64,000 nucleotides of DNA. Origin: Cognatundibacterium crateris. Its GTDB lineage: Bacteria; Pseudomonadota; Gammaproteobacteria; Burkholderiales; Burkholderiaceae_D. The stretch's first letter is position 1, and the number at the start of each line of letters is the position of its first letter. The stretch is taken from the NCBI RefSeq assembly GCF_010078235.1, contig NZ_JAABOS010000002.1:372001-436000 (forward strand), given 5' to 3'. Under the pieces are notes generated by a model. That model did not search any database, was not told the origin of the DNA, and saw nothing but the letters and a program-made list of their open reading frames with translations. The position numbers were made by a program, and so were the translations under genes. Below, one piece after another: positions 8,656 through 17,994 of this stretch.

Positions 8656-9404
8656 GCCTGCAGCTCCGGACTGACGGGAGCTGTCAATTGCAGGAATACA
8701 TCCTCCAGCGTACCGCTGCCATTGTCGGTACGCGCACGCAGCTCATCCAGTGTGCCTTCAGCAATCAGTCTGCCATGCTGAATAATACCGATACGTTCCG
8801 CCAGCCTTTCTGCCACATCCAGAATATGGGTGGTCAGGATCACCGTACCACCCTGTGCCACATGGCGCAGCAATACATCCTTGACCTGACGTGCTGCCGC
8901 CGCATCCAGCCCGGTTAAAGGTTCATCCAGGATGATCAGTTCGGGTTCATGAATCAGCGCACCGGCCAGTGCCAGCTTTTGCTTCATGCCTTTAGAAAAA
9001 CCTTCGATCAGCTCATCGGCGTGCTGAGTCAGATCCAGCCAGCTCAGCAACTGCTGCGCGCGGCTTTGCGCCTGCGCCGCCGACATGCCCCACAAACCCG
9101 CTACAAACTCCAGGTATTCAAAGGGTTTGAGCTTGTTGTACAACATCGCTTCATCCGGCAGATAAGCCAGCTTCTGCTTGGCCGCAGCAGGATCAGCTGC
9201 CAGCTCCTGACCCAGGATATGAATGCTGCCGCTGTCGGGTGCCAGCAAGCCAGCCACCATGCGCAGGGTAGTGCTCTTACCTGCACCATTCGGCCCCAGC
9301 AAGGCGTATAACTCACCGCGTCTGACCTGCAAATTAATATGATCCACCGCCGGGCGGCCAAAGTTCTTCACCAGATCTTTTAATTCCAGCGCGATGTCTG
9401 ACAT
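8652..9404 (-). CDS. ABC-2-type transporter ATP-binding protein
   Basis: A 250-residue ATPase with Walker A GPNGAGKST (about residues 38-46), a CcmA/DrrA-like signature FSKGMKQKLALAGAL in place of LSGGQ, Walker B LIILDEPLTGLD and the switch histidine in ILTTHIL. A short C-terminal tail follows (GTLEDVFLQLT), usual for the drug- or polysaccharide-exporting ABC-2 class. AAGGAG sits upstream of the ATG. It is coupled by a four-base overlap to the permease gene. The substrate cannot be inferred. Confidence 0.92.
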   Translation of the reverse strand: MSDIALELKDLVKNFGRPAVDHINLQVRRGELYALLGPNGAGKSTTLRMVAGLLAPDSGSIHILGQELAADPAAAKQKLAYLPDEAMLYNKLKPFEYLEFVAGLWGMSAAQAQSRAQQLLSWLDLTQHADELIEGFSKGMKQKLALAGALIHEPELIILDEPLTGLDAAAARQVKDVLLRHVAQGGTVILTTHILDVAERLAERIGIIQHGRLIAEGTLDELRARTDNGSGTLEDVFLQLTAPVSPELQA

Positions 9405-9453
9405 GCTTCACTCCTTTTTATATTTTTCTTAGCCGGACTTAGGCAAAACCTGC

Positions 9454-9846
9454 TCAAGGCTGAATTGCGGTACAGAGTTCCACCATCACACCGTCCGGAC
9501 AACGCAGATAAGACACGGTCTGGCCCCAGGGTTTGTCTTGCGGTGGCGCGAGTTCAGCGGCACCCGCCAGCAAGGCATGCGCATGGGCTGCGGCCACATC
9601 CTGCGTGACTAAGGCGATTTCAAATCCCAGCGGTTGTGGTGAGCTGTGGGCTGCGACATGACCGCCTTTGATATTCATGTCCCCCATCGCGTGCGCCGCA
9701 AAAGCGAGTGCCGTCGCTCCCGTCTCCAGTTCACCATACATGCCGGACTCATGCAAAAAGCGGGTCTGCAAGCCAAAGGCCTGTTCAAAGAAGCGCAGTG
9801 AAGCCGCTACATCCGGCACATAAATGATGGTGTAAGCAAATTGCAT
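9454..9846 (-). CDS. VOC-fold (glyoxalase/bleomycin resistance-like) protein
   Basis: A 130-residue VOC protein. It begins with FAYTIIYVPDVAASLRFFEQAFGLQTRF, the first module of the fold, and ends with VSYLRCPDGVMVELCTAI, where the final Glu is the usual metal ligand. The position of the first ligand is Tyr rather than His, as is common in bleomycin-resistance-like members without glyoxalase activity. It is probably monocistronic. AAAGGT lies upstream of the ATG. No substrate can be assigned. Confidence 0.85.
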   Translation of the reverse strand: MQFAYTIIYVPDVAASLRFFEQAFGLQTRFLHESGMYGELETGATALAFAAHAMGDMNIKGGHVAAHSSPQPLGFEIALVTQDVAAAHAHALLAGAAELAPPQDKPWGQTVSYLRCPDGVMVELCTAIQP

Positions 9847-10237
9847 GGCATACCTTTAGATTCTGAACGCAACAAACGACAGCCGCACTACCTGGCAGCT
9901 GGCAGGATGGAGCATATTACCAAAAAAGTAAGTTCCAACCTGTGCAGCAGCACTGGTTTGCTGCAAAAATGTAGACGCTGACAACAGGCTTTGCGCAGGC
10001 TGCCGATGCGAAATGCAAATTTCGGCTATGCTTGCTCAAAAATGGCAGATGGACAAGGGCAAGACCTGGCGTCATCGTCCTGACATCGCCACATGAGATA
10101 AATACCTGGCAGACACGATACCGCAGCATGATGGCCTGATGCCGTAGTAGCGCTCAGTCTGCTGAGGTGCAGAATGACAAGCTTGCGCGCTGCCACCACT
10201 CAGGCAGCTCAGCAGCCAATCAAAAAAAGGGGAGCCT
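9847..10237. other. Intergenic region between divergent VOC gene and gshA
   Basis: This 391-base gap separates two divergently read genes, so it should carry promoters for both. No convincing coding frame was seen. The clearest element is a 16-base palindrome, CGAAAT-GCAA-ATTTCG, at 10009-10024. A short CTCAG/CTGAG hairpin lies around 10156-10169. The gshA ribosome site (AAAAGGGGAG) ends the region. Confidence 0.5.
10009..10024. promoter_or_regulatory. Possible operator palindrome upstream of gshA
   Basis: The sequence CGAAAT-GCAA-ATTTCG is a perfect dyad of two 6-base arms around a 4-base centre. It lies about 215 bases before the gshA start in a divergent promoter region. Its form fits a regulator half-site pair, but no regulator is known and the chance of a random 6-base dyad is not small. 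Confidence 0.3.
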
Positions 10238-11830
10238 GTGAGCCAACTGTTACAACATCGCCTGGAATTACTCGGACAATCCGCGCATCGTCCCTTGCTG
10301 AGCCAGGGCCTGCGCGGCATAGAGCGCGAAACACTGCGCGTGGGTCAGGACGGACAATTATCACGCCGCAGGCATCCGCAGCAACTGGGCTCCACTCTGA
10401 CCCATCCGCAAATCACCACCGATTATGCCGAAGCACTGATGGAATTCATCACTCCGGCTGAAACCGATATCGCAACGGCACTGGAAAAACTGGATCAGAT
10501 ACACCGCTTTGTGCATGCCGAACTGGGTGATGAAATCTTGTGGAGCCAATCCATGCCTGGCGTGCTGCCAGATGAAAAAGACATCGATATCGCCTGGTAT
10601 GGCCAGTCTCACATAGGTATGATCAAACATGTGTACCGACGCGGTCTGGCACTGCGTTATGGCAAATCCATGCAATGCATCGCCGGTATCCATTACAACT
10701 ATTCTTTGTCAGAACAACTCTGGCAGATACTGGCTCAGGCGGAGCAAACCCGTGGCGATGCGATGCATATTCAGTCGGAACACTATGTTGCGCTGATACG
10801 TAACTTCCACCGCTACAGCTGGCTGCTGATGTATCTGTTCGGTGCCTCACCGGCACTGGCAACCGGCTTCCTGCGTGGCCGCGCTCATCAGTTGGAAAGC
10901 TTGTCAGAAGACACGCTGTATCTGCCGTATGCGACCAGCCTGCGCATGAGCGATCTGGGCTATCAGAATAATGCCCAGGACGGTCTGGTACCGCCATATA
11001 ACAATCTGCTCGATTACATGCGCAGCCTGTCTATGGCCGTGCGCAAACCGTATCCGCCGTATGCGGCACTGGGAACGCGTCAGGATGGGGAATGGGTACA
11101 GATCAACACCAATGTGCTACAGATAGAAAACGAGTTTTACGCCACCATACGGCCTAAACGCGTGATACGTACCGGTGAACGCCCAATCGAAGCACTGTGC
11201 GCGCGCGGTGTGCAGTATGTGGAAGTACGCTGCATGGACGTCAATCCGTTTGACCCCTTAGGCATCAACCTGGAAACAGCACGCTTCCTGGATGCCTTCC
11301 TGTTGTTCTGCGCATTGAATGACAGCCCGCTCACCAATGAAGCGGAAGGCGAAGAAAACACCGCTAACTTTGCCGCCACCGTGAAAGAAGGCCGTCGTCC
11401 GGGTCTGCAATTGCAGCGTCAGGGTCAGTCCATCAGCTTGCAAAACTGGGGCAAGGAATTACTGGCGCAAATCACGCCGGTTGCGGCCTTGCTGGATCAG
11501 CAAAGCGGTGGTAACGCCCATCAGGCCAGCCTGCAGCAACAACAGGCACGCTTAGACAATCCGGATCTGACGCCATCGGCTCAGGTATTGCGCGCGATCG
11601 CAGCGGAAGGCAATTCTTTCCCGCGCTTTGCATTGAAACAAAGCCAGCAACTCGCAGCGGATTTCCGTGCGCGCCCACCGAGCGCAGCAGAACGTGCTTA
11701 CTTCAGCGAACTGGCACAGGCTTCGATTGCTGAGCAGGCGCAGATGGAGCAACAACAAACCGGCAGCTTTGATGAATTCATCGAGGATTACCGCTCACGT
11801 ACTTCGTCGCAGCTCTGCTGCGGGAATTGA
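10238..11830 (+). CDS. gshA: Glutamate--cysteine ligase
   Basis: A 530-residue enzyme of the E. coli GshA type (usual length about 518), which joins glutamate and cysteine with ATP in the first step of glutathione synthesis in the cytoplasm. Conserved blocks include [12 protein letters not shown] near residue 28, [20 protein letters not shown], the Cys/Glu-binding stretch [13 protein letters not shown], the motif [17 protein letters not shown] and [12 protein letters not shown]. It starts with GTG, supported by AAAAGGGGAG just upstream. It is divergent from the VOC gene and convergent with the serine hydrolase gene, with a hairpin between the two ends. Confidence 0.96.
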   Translation: MSQLLQHRLELLGQSAHRPLLSQGLRGIERETLRVGQDGQLSRRRHPQQLGSTLTHPQITTDYAEALMEFITPAETDIATALEKLDQIHRFVHAELGDEILWSQSMPGVLPDEKDIDIAWYGQSHIGMIKHVYRRGLALRYGKSMQCIAGIHYNYSLSEQLWQILAQAEQTRGDAMHIQSEHYVALIRNFHRYSWLLMYLFGASPALATGFLRGRAHQLESLSEDTLYLPYATSLRMSDLGYQNNAQDGLVPPYNNLLDYMRSLSMAVRKPYPPYAALGTRQDGEWVQINTNVLQIENEFYATIRPKRVIRTGERPIEALCARGVQYVEVRCMDVNPFDPLGINLETARFLDAFLLFCALNDSPLTNEAEGEENTANFAATVKEGRRPGLQLQRQGQSISLQNWGKELLAQITPVAALLDQQSGGNAHQASLQQQQARLDNPDLTPSAQVLRAIAAEGNSFPRFALKQSQQLAADFRARPPSAAERAYFSELAQASIAEQAQMEQQQTGSFDEFIEDYRSRTSSQLCCGN

Positions 11831-11865
11831 GTGTAAAACGACAGCGTAGACTAAGCCGAAGACAA

Positions 11866-11896
11866 GCCCCAAAAGTCAGACTTTCACTTTTGGGGC
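11866..11896. terminator. Hairpin between convergent gshA and serine hydrolase genes
   Basis: A perfect 11-base stem (GCCCCAAAAGT paired with ACTTTTGGGGC) encloses a 9-base loop. It lies 35 bases after the gshA stop and 21 bases after the stop of the convergent hydrolase gene. No long T-run follows directly on either strand, so it is a likely but not textbook bidirectional terminator. Confidence 0.6.
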
Positions 11897-11917
11897 GCTG
11901 ATGTGTTGCTGACTTTT

Positions 11918-13105
11918 TTACTTTTCTGATGCCTGCAAAGGCTGCGCCTGACTGACGGTATTTGCCTGCGCTTTTGTCTGTGCTTTTGCCCGCACAATCA
12001 ACTCCTCAATGTCCTCAGCCAGCGGAAATTTCAGCTCATAATTCGATAGCAGGATGACGACATAGCCCGCGTCCTGATACATATCAAAATTCGCCCGCGC
12101 GCCCGTAAAGTGTCCGCTATGCCCGACTACCCGTCCGGCATCACCGCTATGCAATTGGAAACCATAACCATAGTCATACTTCGACATGGTCATATTCCCT
12201 GGTGTATGGTTTTGCCATAAGACCTGCAGACTCTCTGCCTTAATCAGGCTGCCGTTGTTCAGCGCTTCAGAAAAGCGCAGTAAATCATGTAACGTGGAAT
12301 AGCCGCAACCAAATGCACTGCCTCTGAGCAGACCTTCAAAACTGCTTTCCTGCCTGCGTCCTGCGTTTTTTTGGATGTCCATATAACCCATCGCAAGATT
12401 GTCGACCGGGTCATCCAGCGCATAGCTGTCGGAATTTTGCATGCCCGCTGGCTGGTAAATATGCTGACGCACATAGGAAAAATAATTGTCGCCACTCAGT
12501 TTTTCTATGATGGCACCGAGCAGCAGATAGCCGGTATTGCTATACGAATAGCGCGTTCCGGGCTGAAAGGACGGCGTCAATCCTTCCAGCAGCGGCTTCA
12601 TGTCCACCAATTCTCTATACATGGCGCGCGAGCTGTGACGCGCTTTGGCACGGATCAGAAATTCAGGCAAGCCGCTGGTATGGTTGAGCAACTGGCCTAC
12701 CGTGATACGTTTGCTGACGGCCACAGGCAACCAGCTCACATCGAGGAATTTATCCAGCTTATTATCGTAGGAAAGGCGTCCTGCTTCCACCAACTGCGCG
12801 ATCGCCACCGCTGTGAACATCTTACCGACTGAGGCGATATTGAATTTTGTATCCAGCTTATTCGGCACATGGTAGCGCTGGCTGGCTTCACCGCACACCG
12901 ATTCAAATAAAACCTGGCCATGTTTTGCAATCAGCACTGCGCCGGAAAATTCATCGCGCTCACATTTCTTTTGCAGTAAAGCGCCGGCCTCTTGCCTCAA
13001 TTGCTGATCGGCTGCACTGGATGTGACCGTGTCCGCCGCCTGTGCCATGCCAACAGAGAAGCTGGCCAGTCCTGAAAAAAACAAACAAGAAATGTGTTTG
13101 AACAT
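11918..13105 (-). CDS. Secreted serine hydrolase of the beta-lactamase/PBP4* fold
   Basis: A 395-residue exported protein. Residues 1-23 are a signal peptide ending in AQA-A. The catalytic motifs of class C-like serine hydrolases are all present: S-x-x-K in NIASVGKMF (Ser92, Lys95), Y-x-N in YSYSNTGY and the third motif in VGHSGHFTG. A Gln/Ala-rich tail ends the protein. It may act as an esterase, D-amino-acid peptidase or peptidoglycan hydrolase in the periplasm. GGAG precedes the ATG. Three 13-base direct repeats lie just before the gene. Confidence 0.9.
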   Translation of the reverse strand: MFKHISCLFFSGLASFSVGMAQAADTVTSSAADQQLRQEAGALLQKKCERDEFSGAVLIAKHGQVLFESVCGEASQRYHVPNKLDTKFNIASVGKMFTAVAIAQLVEAGRLSYDNKLDKFLDVSWLPVAVSKRITVGQLLNHTSGLPEFLIRAKARHSSRAMYRELVDMKPLLEGLTPSFQPGTRYSYSNTGYLLLGAIIEKLSGDNYFSYVRQHIYQPAGMQNSDSYALDDPVDNLAMGYMDIQKNAGRRQESSFEGLLRGSAFGCGYSTLHDLLRFSEALNNGSLIKAESLQVLWQNHTPGNMTMSKYDYGYGFQLHSGDAGRVVGHSGHFTGARANFDMYQDAGYVVILLSNYELKFPLAEDIEELIVRAKAQTKAQANTVSQAQPLQASEK

Positions 13106-13124
13106 CGTTGCCCTGCTCCATAGG

Positions 13125-13163
13125 TGAGTACCGTTTTTGAGTACCGTTTTTGAGTACCGTTTC
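13125..13163. repeat. Three tandem 13-base repeats
   Basis: The unit TGAGTACCGTTTT occurs three times head to tail (13125-13137, 13138-13150, 13151-13163); the last copy ends in C instead of T. The array starts 19 bases upstream of the serine hydrolase start codon, on the promoter side of the gene. It could be slippage-prone or serve as repeated protein-binding sites. Confidence 0.85.
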
Positions 13164-13297
13164 TGAGTGAGAAATTCTGCGCCTAAACTGGCACATCATA
13201 GGATACGGGGATGTTAAAAGAAACAATAATCTGGCAAGAGCAATACAGCCTGACACGTCCGTACACAAGTCTGTCGTGCATTAGTACCCGGTATGCC

Positions 13298-13329
13298 AAA
13301 AAAAAATCCCGGCACAGGGAGTGCCGGGA
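13298..13329 (-). terminator. Rho-independent terminator of the AIM24-family gene
   Basis: Read on the minus strand, a 9-base stem (TCCCGGCAC/GTGCCGGGA, 5-base loop) is followed at once by nine T residues. It starts 36 bases after the stop of the gene at 13365-14162. This is a textbook intrinsic terminator and shows that the gene ends a transcription unit. Confidence 0.92.
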
Positions 13330-13364
13330 CAGAAGGGAGAATTGCAGTAAGCGATACGCAAAAA

Positions 13365-14162
13365 TCAGCGATCGTTTTCAAACAGGTTACCGAAGCCACC
13401 TAATACCGAACCCTGTTCACCGCCTTTGCCACCGCCCATCTGCGAGGCAGCTACAATACGGTTCGCCAGGCGCGATAAAGGCAGCGATTGCAGCCAGACT
13501 TTACCGGGGCCGCGCAGCGTGGCAAAGAACAGACCCTCACCACCAAACAGCGCGGTTTTGACACCACCGACAAACTGGATATCGAAATCCACATCTGGAG
13601 TAAATGCCACTACACAACCGGTATCGACACGCAGGGTCTGACCCGGCTGCAAAGTCTTTTCTATGATTGCACCACCGGCATGTACAAAAGCCAGACCATC
13701 GCCTTCCAGTTTTTGCAGCACAAATCCTTCGCCACCAAAGAAGCCTGCACCCAGACGCTTCTGGAAACCTATGCCCAGCGAGACACCCTTAGCCGCGCAC
13801 AGGAAAGCATCTTTCTGACACAAGAGCGTGCCACCTAACTGACCCAAATGCATAGGCAGGATTTTGCCCGGGAAGGAGGCGCCAAAGGCAACGCGGCGCT
13901 TGGACATACCATCCTGATTTGTGAACACGGTGGTGAACATGGATTCACCCGTGACCAGACGCTTACCGGCGCCCATCAGCTTGCCGAATAAGCCACTTTG
14001 CGATGCTGAGCCATCACCGAAAATGGTTTCCATCTGTATGCCATCTTCCATGTAAAACATGGCACCGGCTTCACCGACTGCGGCCTCGTGCGGATCGAGT
14101 TCGATTTCCACGAACTGCATATCGTCGCCATAAATCTGGTAATCCACTACATCCATCGTCAT
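13365..14162 (-). CDS. AIM24/TIGR00266-family protein
   Basis: A 265-residue soluble protein of the AIM24 (DUF124) family, with repeated double-stranded beta-helix motifs rich in Gly: [26 protein letters not shown], then [27 protein letters not shown], and a closing block [34 protein letters not shown]. The family's function is unresolved in bacteria; in yeast it supports mitochondrial membrane architecture. I placed the start at the ATG at 14162, 8 nt after AGGA; the frame runs further upstream without support. The C-terminus is glycine-rich ([17 protein letters not shown]). The gene is ended by a strong terminator. Confidence 0.88.
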   Translation of the reverse strand: MTMDVVDYQIYGDDMQFVEIELDPHEAAVGEAGAMFYMEDGIQMETIFGDGSASQSGLFGKLMGAGKRLVTGESMFTTVFTNQDGMSKRRVAFGASFPGKILPMHLGQLGGTLLCQKDAFLCAAKGVSLGIGFQKRLGAGFFGGEGFVLQKLEGDGLAFVHAGGAIIEKTLQPGQTLRVDTGCVVAFTPDVDFDIQFVGGVKTALFGGEGLFFATLRGPGKVWLQSLPLSRLANRIVAASQMGGGKGGEQGSVLGGFGNLFENDR

Positions 14163-14366
14163 GCTAATCGTCCTTTCTGAGCAGTTATGGTGCAGAGCAA
14201 GCCTATCTCCTCTGCCACCTGGCCACACCCTGTTGTCTACGCTGTATGCGCAGATCAGCAAGGCGGCTACATCGCTGCGCATTGTAGGCAAAAGCCACGC
14301 ACATCAGACACGGTAATCGACGCTGAAATTTACCGGAAGCAAACACGGTACGGTCGCTGCATCGTT

Positions 14367-14921
14367 TCAGACCGCGAGCAATTTATAAAACAAAGTCGTG
14401 CTGCACAGCCGTCCATCCGGCTTCAGCGCGAAATCCGGAATCTGTCCGGCCTGCGTCCAGCCAGCGCGCGCATACAAGCGTTCTGCATCACCACCGGTTT
14501 CGGTATCGAGCACGATACAAGTCTTGCCCAGTTCACGCGCCCGCTGCTCCGCTGCGCCAAGCAAGGCTGCCGCGATGCCCTGACGACGCGCGCGGCGGTG
14601 TACCAGCATCTTGGACAAATCGGCCCGATGCGGCTGATTGTCAGGCATCGCGGTGACCAGCTGCACCGTGCCCAACACACGCTCACGCGTGCGCAGACCA
14701 TCACGAGGTTCGGGTCTTTCCAATGCGACCAGCAAATGCCGCTCACCCGCCGCCAGCCCTTGCACCACACCTTGCCAGAATGCCTGCGCACGCGGCAAAC
14801 TCAGGCCCGCCATAAAGCTGACCGAAGCCCCACCCGCTACGCAATCACATAAGACCTCACTCAATTCCGCGCTATACGCCTGCGCCTGCTGCGCATCCCA
14901 ACTGCAAATTCTGTAGTTCAT
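14367..14921 (-). CDS. GNAT family N-acetyltransferase
   Basis: A 184-residue acetyltransferase. The central motif ADLSKMLVHRRARRQGIAAALLGAAE matches the acetyl-CoA pyrophosphate loop (R-R-Q-G-I-A) of GNAT enzymes, followed by TCIVLDTETGGDAERLYARAGWTQAG, the usual strand-helix that precedes the final strand. It resembles acetyltransferases that act on small amines, antibiotics or toxins. AAGGAGG precedes the ATG. The neighbours do not point to a substrate. Confidence 0.87.
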   Translation of the reverse strand: MNYRICSWDAQQAQAYSAELSEVLCDCVAGGASVSFMAGLSLPRAQAFWQGVVQGLAAGERHLLVALERPEPRDGLRTRERVLGTVQLVTAMPDNQPHRADLSKMLVHRRARRQGIAAALLGAAEQRARELGKTCIVLDTETGGDAERLYARAGWTQAGQIPDFALKPDGRLCSTTLFYKLLAV

Positions 14922-14991
14922 CGCTGTCCTCCTTCGTATCGCTCATCTGCCACTGACAATAGCAACATCATGCCTAAACCAATCAGGCTGG

Positions 14992-16383
14992 CTACTTTGC
15001 ACGTGCTGGTGTTTTTTTTTCTGGTGTGGCCTGATCTGCCTGACTATCACGTGGATCAATAAATATCCCTAGTGTCCTGTTTTCTGGTCTGAACCAATGC
15101 TGCACACTTTGCCGGTAAGTCGCCGCATCCAATTGCTCAACTTGTTCGCGTAGGCGGTAATAACTTTGCCAGTCGCCACTCGCCACATGAGATGCGATAC
15201 GCTCCACAAAGAGTTTTGGCGATTTTTCATTTTTATTCAAATCATCCAATAACTCTGCTTTTTGTGCATTGATCATCTTATCCGTCACCCGCAAAGCAAA
15301 ATTCTTTTCTTCCTGTGCCAGAAATTTTTTCAGTTCCGTGAGCTGCTTCTCTGTACTCAAGCGTATCCGCAACATGAAAGCGCTGCCGTGTACAAATGGG
15401 AAGATGTAGGAGCCGACAGACTCTGCTTTTTTCGCGTCCAGCAAGGTCTTTTGCCAAATACCGGTATCCGTATCAGGGAAAATCAGTGCACTTGTCATTC
15501 GTGCGACGGCAAACTCCGGTGAATTCAGTGGCGGCACTTTATAGGCGACCCAAACCACTGGCTTGGCATTGTGCGCACGGCTGATAAACTCCCGCTCTCC
15601 ATACTGCGGCAATTTCTGATATTCAAACTTCTTTGAATCTGGTTGCGACACAGCCAGACTGGAGAATTGTTCCGTAATCAGCGCTAAGGTGCCCGGTAAA
15701 TCGAAATTCCCCGCGATCACGAGTGTGGCGCGGTCCGGACGATAGTGTTCTGCCCAGTATTGTTTGATATCTTGCAGGGTGATGCGCTGTAAATCTGCTC
15801 TTTCACCAGCCGGATTAACCGCATAGGCTTCATTTCTGAAGATATCTTTCAACATCAGCTCGTATTCCTGAGCGATTTTGTCCTGATGCGTAGCAGTGAG
15901 TTCTTTGTCGACTTCGTCTATCGCTTGCTGCAAGTATGGCAAATGATCTTTAAATTGGCTCATACGCTGCTTTTCCATCTCGATGATGGAAATCAGTTCT
16001 ACCGCATTTTCCAGGCGCGAGCGATAGTAGGTAAAGTCACTGGCAGTTATGCCTATTCCTTTGAATTTCAAATCCGGATAGTCAGTCTTATGCTTATCCA
16101 TGCTTCGATACACCAGGTAATGCTCTAACACATGGGTAGTTTCTCTTAATCCCAAGCGCTCATTTTTCCTCCCATGGTGATAAATCATATTTACAGCCAG
16201 TTCCGTGCCAGCTGTATCCGGTTTGAGCAAAATCTGCAATTGATTGTTGAGGCGATATTCATGCACGCCGTGATACTCGCCGACATACCTGACATCATCC
16301 TGATTCGCAGTTGCACCCCATGCCGGAGTAGCTGCAATCACGGTAACGAACCACATCAACCAAACTAAGCAACGCATCTCCAT
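14992..16383 (-). CDS. Secreted M16-family zinc metallopeptidase
   Basis: A 463-residue protein with a signal peptide (about residues 1-24, ending TPAWGA). The inverted zinc motif H-x-x-E-H is seen in TTHVLEHYLV, with the third ligand expected in AIDEVDKEL about 75 residues later, as in pitrilysin-type enzymes. It has the two-lobed length of a single-chain M16B subunit, and an R/Y pair could occur in its second half (TAYRQSVQHWF is the end of the second domain). I chose the ATG at 16383, with GGAG 5 nt upstream; the frame continues 17 codons further. It probably cleaves peptides in the periplasm. No partner M16 gene is adjacent, unlike many M16 pairs. Confidence 0.88.
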   Translation of the reverse strand: MEMRCLVWLMWFVTVIAATPAWGATANQDDVRYVGEYHGVHEYRLNNQLQILLKPDTAGTELAVNMIYHHGRKNERLGLRETTHVLEHYLVYRSMDKHKTDYPDLKFKGIGITASDFTYYRSRLENAVELISIIEMEKQRMSQFKDHLPYLQQAIDEVDKELTATHQDKIAQEYELMLKDIFRNEAYAVNPAGERADLQRITLQDIKQYWAEHYRPDRATLVIAGNFDLPGTLALITEQFSSLAVSQPDSKKFEYQKLPQYGEREFISRAHNAKPVVWVAYKVPPLNSPEFAVARMTSALIFPDTDTGIWQKTLLDAKKAESVGSYIFPFVHGSAFMLRIRLSTEKQLTELKKFLAQEEKNFALRVTDKMINAQKAELLDDLNKNEKSPKLFVERIASHVASGDWQSYYRLREQVEQLDAATYRQSVQHWFRPENRTLGIFIDPRDSQADQATPEKKTPARAK

Positions 16384-16580
16384 TCCGGCTCCATGCTGTA
16401 TACAAAAAAATGATTTTAATTGAATAATTATCAATAATGTGGAGTATTTTCTTATGACGAAAACGGCCCCAGATCAGCCTTGTCGGATAGAGATTTTTTA
16501 ATGCACCACCGGGTACTGTTTTCTATGGGAAGCCATCAGCTGTATATCGCCAAATTCCCGGCAACTTAGGTAATAAAGAA

Positions 16581-16607
16581 GGAGAGCGCCCAAGCTGAGC
16601 GTCCTCC
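16581..16607 (-). terminator. Possible terminator of the trans-envelope ABC operon
   Basis: On the minus strand a 9-base imperfect stem (GGAGGACGC with GCGCTCTCC, one wobble and one mismatch, 9-base loop) is followed by TTCTTTATT. It lies 25 bases beyond the stop of the barrel gene, the last gene of the operon. Confidence 0.5.
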
Positions 16608-16631
16608 CGCCTTAGTCTGACACGCATAAAC

Positions 16632-17993
16632 TCAAAAATACTGCCTCAGCAGCACGCGCCAGCCGGATTCGGTATTGATCGCGCCATATTGACTCAAGGC
16701 GCTGCCGCTGTTTTTTTGCCATTGCAGGGCGACGTCCAGTTTGCCCTGGTGATAACGGGCTTCCAGCCACAGGCGTTTGCTGGCGTCTTGCTGGTCGCGG
16801 TTCAGCATGGCGCTGAGGTCGAGGTGTGAAATAAGTGCATCCTGCCAGCTCGCATACAAAAACAATTGCTGCCGGGTCGGGCTTTGCTGTGCCAGTTGCG
16901 CGGCATTGCGGTACGCGGCGTACAGCGGCAAAGGTCCGCGCTGCAGCCTGTCCCAGCCATCCTGATCGGCGGCACGTCCATTGATATGCAACTCGGCAGT
17001 CAGGGTCAGTTTATTCTGCGTGGTATAGCTGACACCGGCTGCCCATTGATTGTGCCAGGCTGTTTGCCCGCTTTGCTGTGCAGCGAACGGCCGCAACGCT
17101 GTGTTTTGCACGACCTGATCCAGCAGCGAACTGCTGTGACCACCGGCCCATTCCAGATAGGTCACGGTCGCATCATTGACCAGACCGGAAATCGTGGCGC
17201 CAAACTGCGCAGGCTGATGACGCTGCTGCATGATCAGGAATTGCGGCGAGAAGTCGGCGACTTTCTGACTCAGCACCAGCAAATAACGGTCGCTGTGATT
17301 GGTCGCCCCCACATCCGGATTCCAGCCCGCCTGCACGCCGGCATCGGCCAGACGCGGTGCTGCAATCAGCGTGGCGGAGCCGCCATCCCACAATTGCTGG
17401 GCGCGCAGCATGATGCTGCCCTGGCGGTTTTCTTTCAGACTGGCCGGATCAATCGAGACCAGTGAGCGCACTGCGCCATCCTTGAAAAAATCAACCGGGT
17501 TATAGCCATAGGCCACGCCATTGCGCACATTGATGCGTCCCACATCAAACAGCTGGCTGTCTTGCGGCTTCCAGCTCAGATAGGCTTCTTTGAGCGTATT
17601 GACCGCATGTTCGCCTTTGCTGTTGGCTGGCCAGCTCAGATCAAGCCGGTCAGCCAGCAACAAGCGCCATTGTTGATGCAGGCTCAGATCCCATTGCAGG
17701 TCAAACGAAAGCCGCTGCTCCTGCTGCTCACGGGTTTGACCACTGCTTTGGCGCAGTTGCTGCGCACCTGCTCCCGCCTCAGCATAGAAACGCCAGGCAC
17801 GGGGTGCTTCCGGCGCTTTGACCATGGTATCGGCCAGCTTGAGCGCATCCAGATCAGGATCTTCCACTGGCGCAGTTTGTGCCAGCGTCAGACCTGAGCT
17901 ACACAGCAAAGCAGCCAGCAGAGCCAGACGCAGCACGCTGTTTGGATGTGTCAGCCTGGTGTGGCGGGCTGAACGCAACTGTAAGGCTGGCAT
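16632..17993 (-). CDS. Outer-membrane beta-barrel protein, last gene of ABC/LolA-like operon
   Basis: A 453-residue exported protein. A long signal peptide (about residues 1-38, ending LTLAQ-T) precedes a domain rich in alternating polar/hydrophobic strands, for example FDLQWDLSLHQQWRLLLADRLDLSW and LWLEARYHQGKLDVALQW. The chain ends in LLRQYF, with the C-terminal aromatic residue used by the BAM machine. This fits a porin-like barrel. I do not recognise a named family. Its start lies one base after the LolA-like stop. It is probably the outer-membrane member of the four-gene system. Confidence 0.8.
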   Translation of the reverse strand: MPALQLRSARHTRLTHPNSVLRLALLAALLCSSGLTLAQTAPVEDPDLDALKLADTMVKAPEAPRAWRFYAEAGAGAQQLRQSSGQTREQQEQRLSFDLQWDLSLHQQWRLLLADRLDLSWPANSKGEHAVNTLKEAYLSWKPQDSQLFDVGRINVRNGVAYGYNPVDFFKDGAVRSLVSIDPASLKENRQGSIMLRAQQLWDGGSATLIAAPRLADAGVQAGWNPDVGATNHSDRYLLVLSQKVADFSPQFLIMQQRHQPAQFGATISGLVNDATVTYLEWAGGHSSSLLDQVVQNTALRPFAAQQSGQTAWHNQWAAGVSYTTQNKLTLTAELHINGRAADQDGWDRLQRGPLPLYAAYRNAAQLAQQSPTRQQLFLYASWQDALISHLDLSAMLNRDQQDASKRLWLEARYHQGKLDVALQWQKNSGSALSQYGAINTESGWRVLLRQYF

Positions 17994-17994
17994 T

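Noticed and set aside
13125..13163. Short tandem repeats considered as a CRISPR
   Set aside because: Units are 13 bases without spacers, so not a CRISPR; the same holds for the heptamers at 54478-54522.
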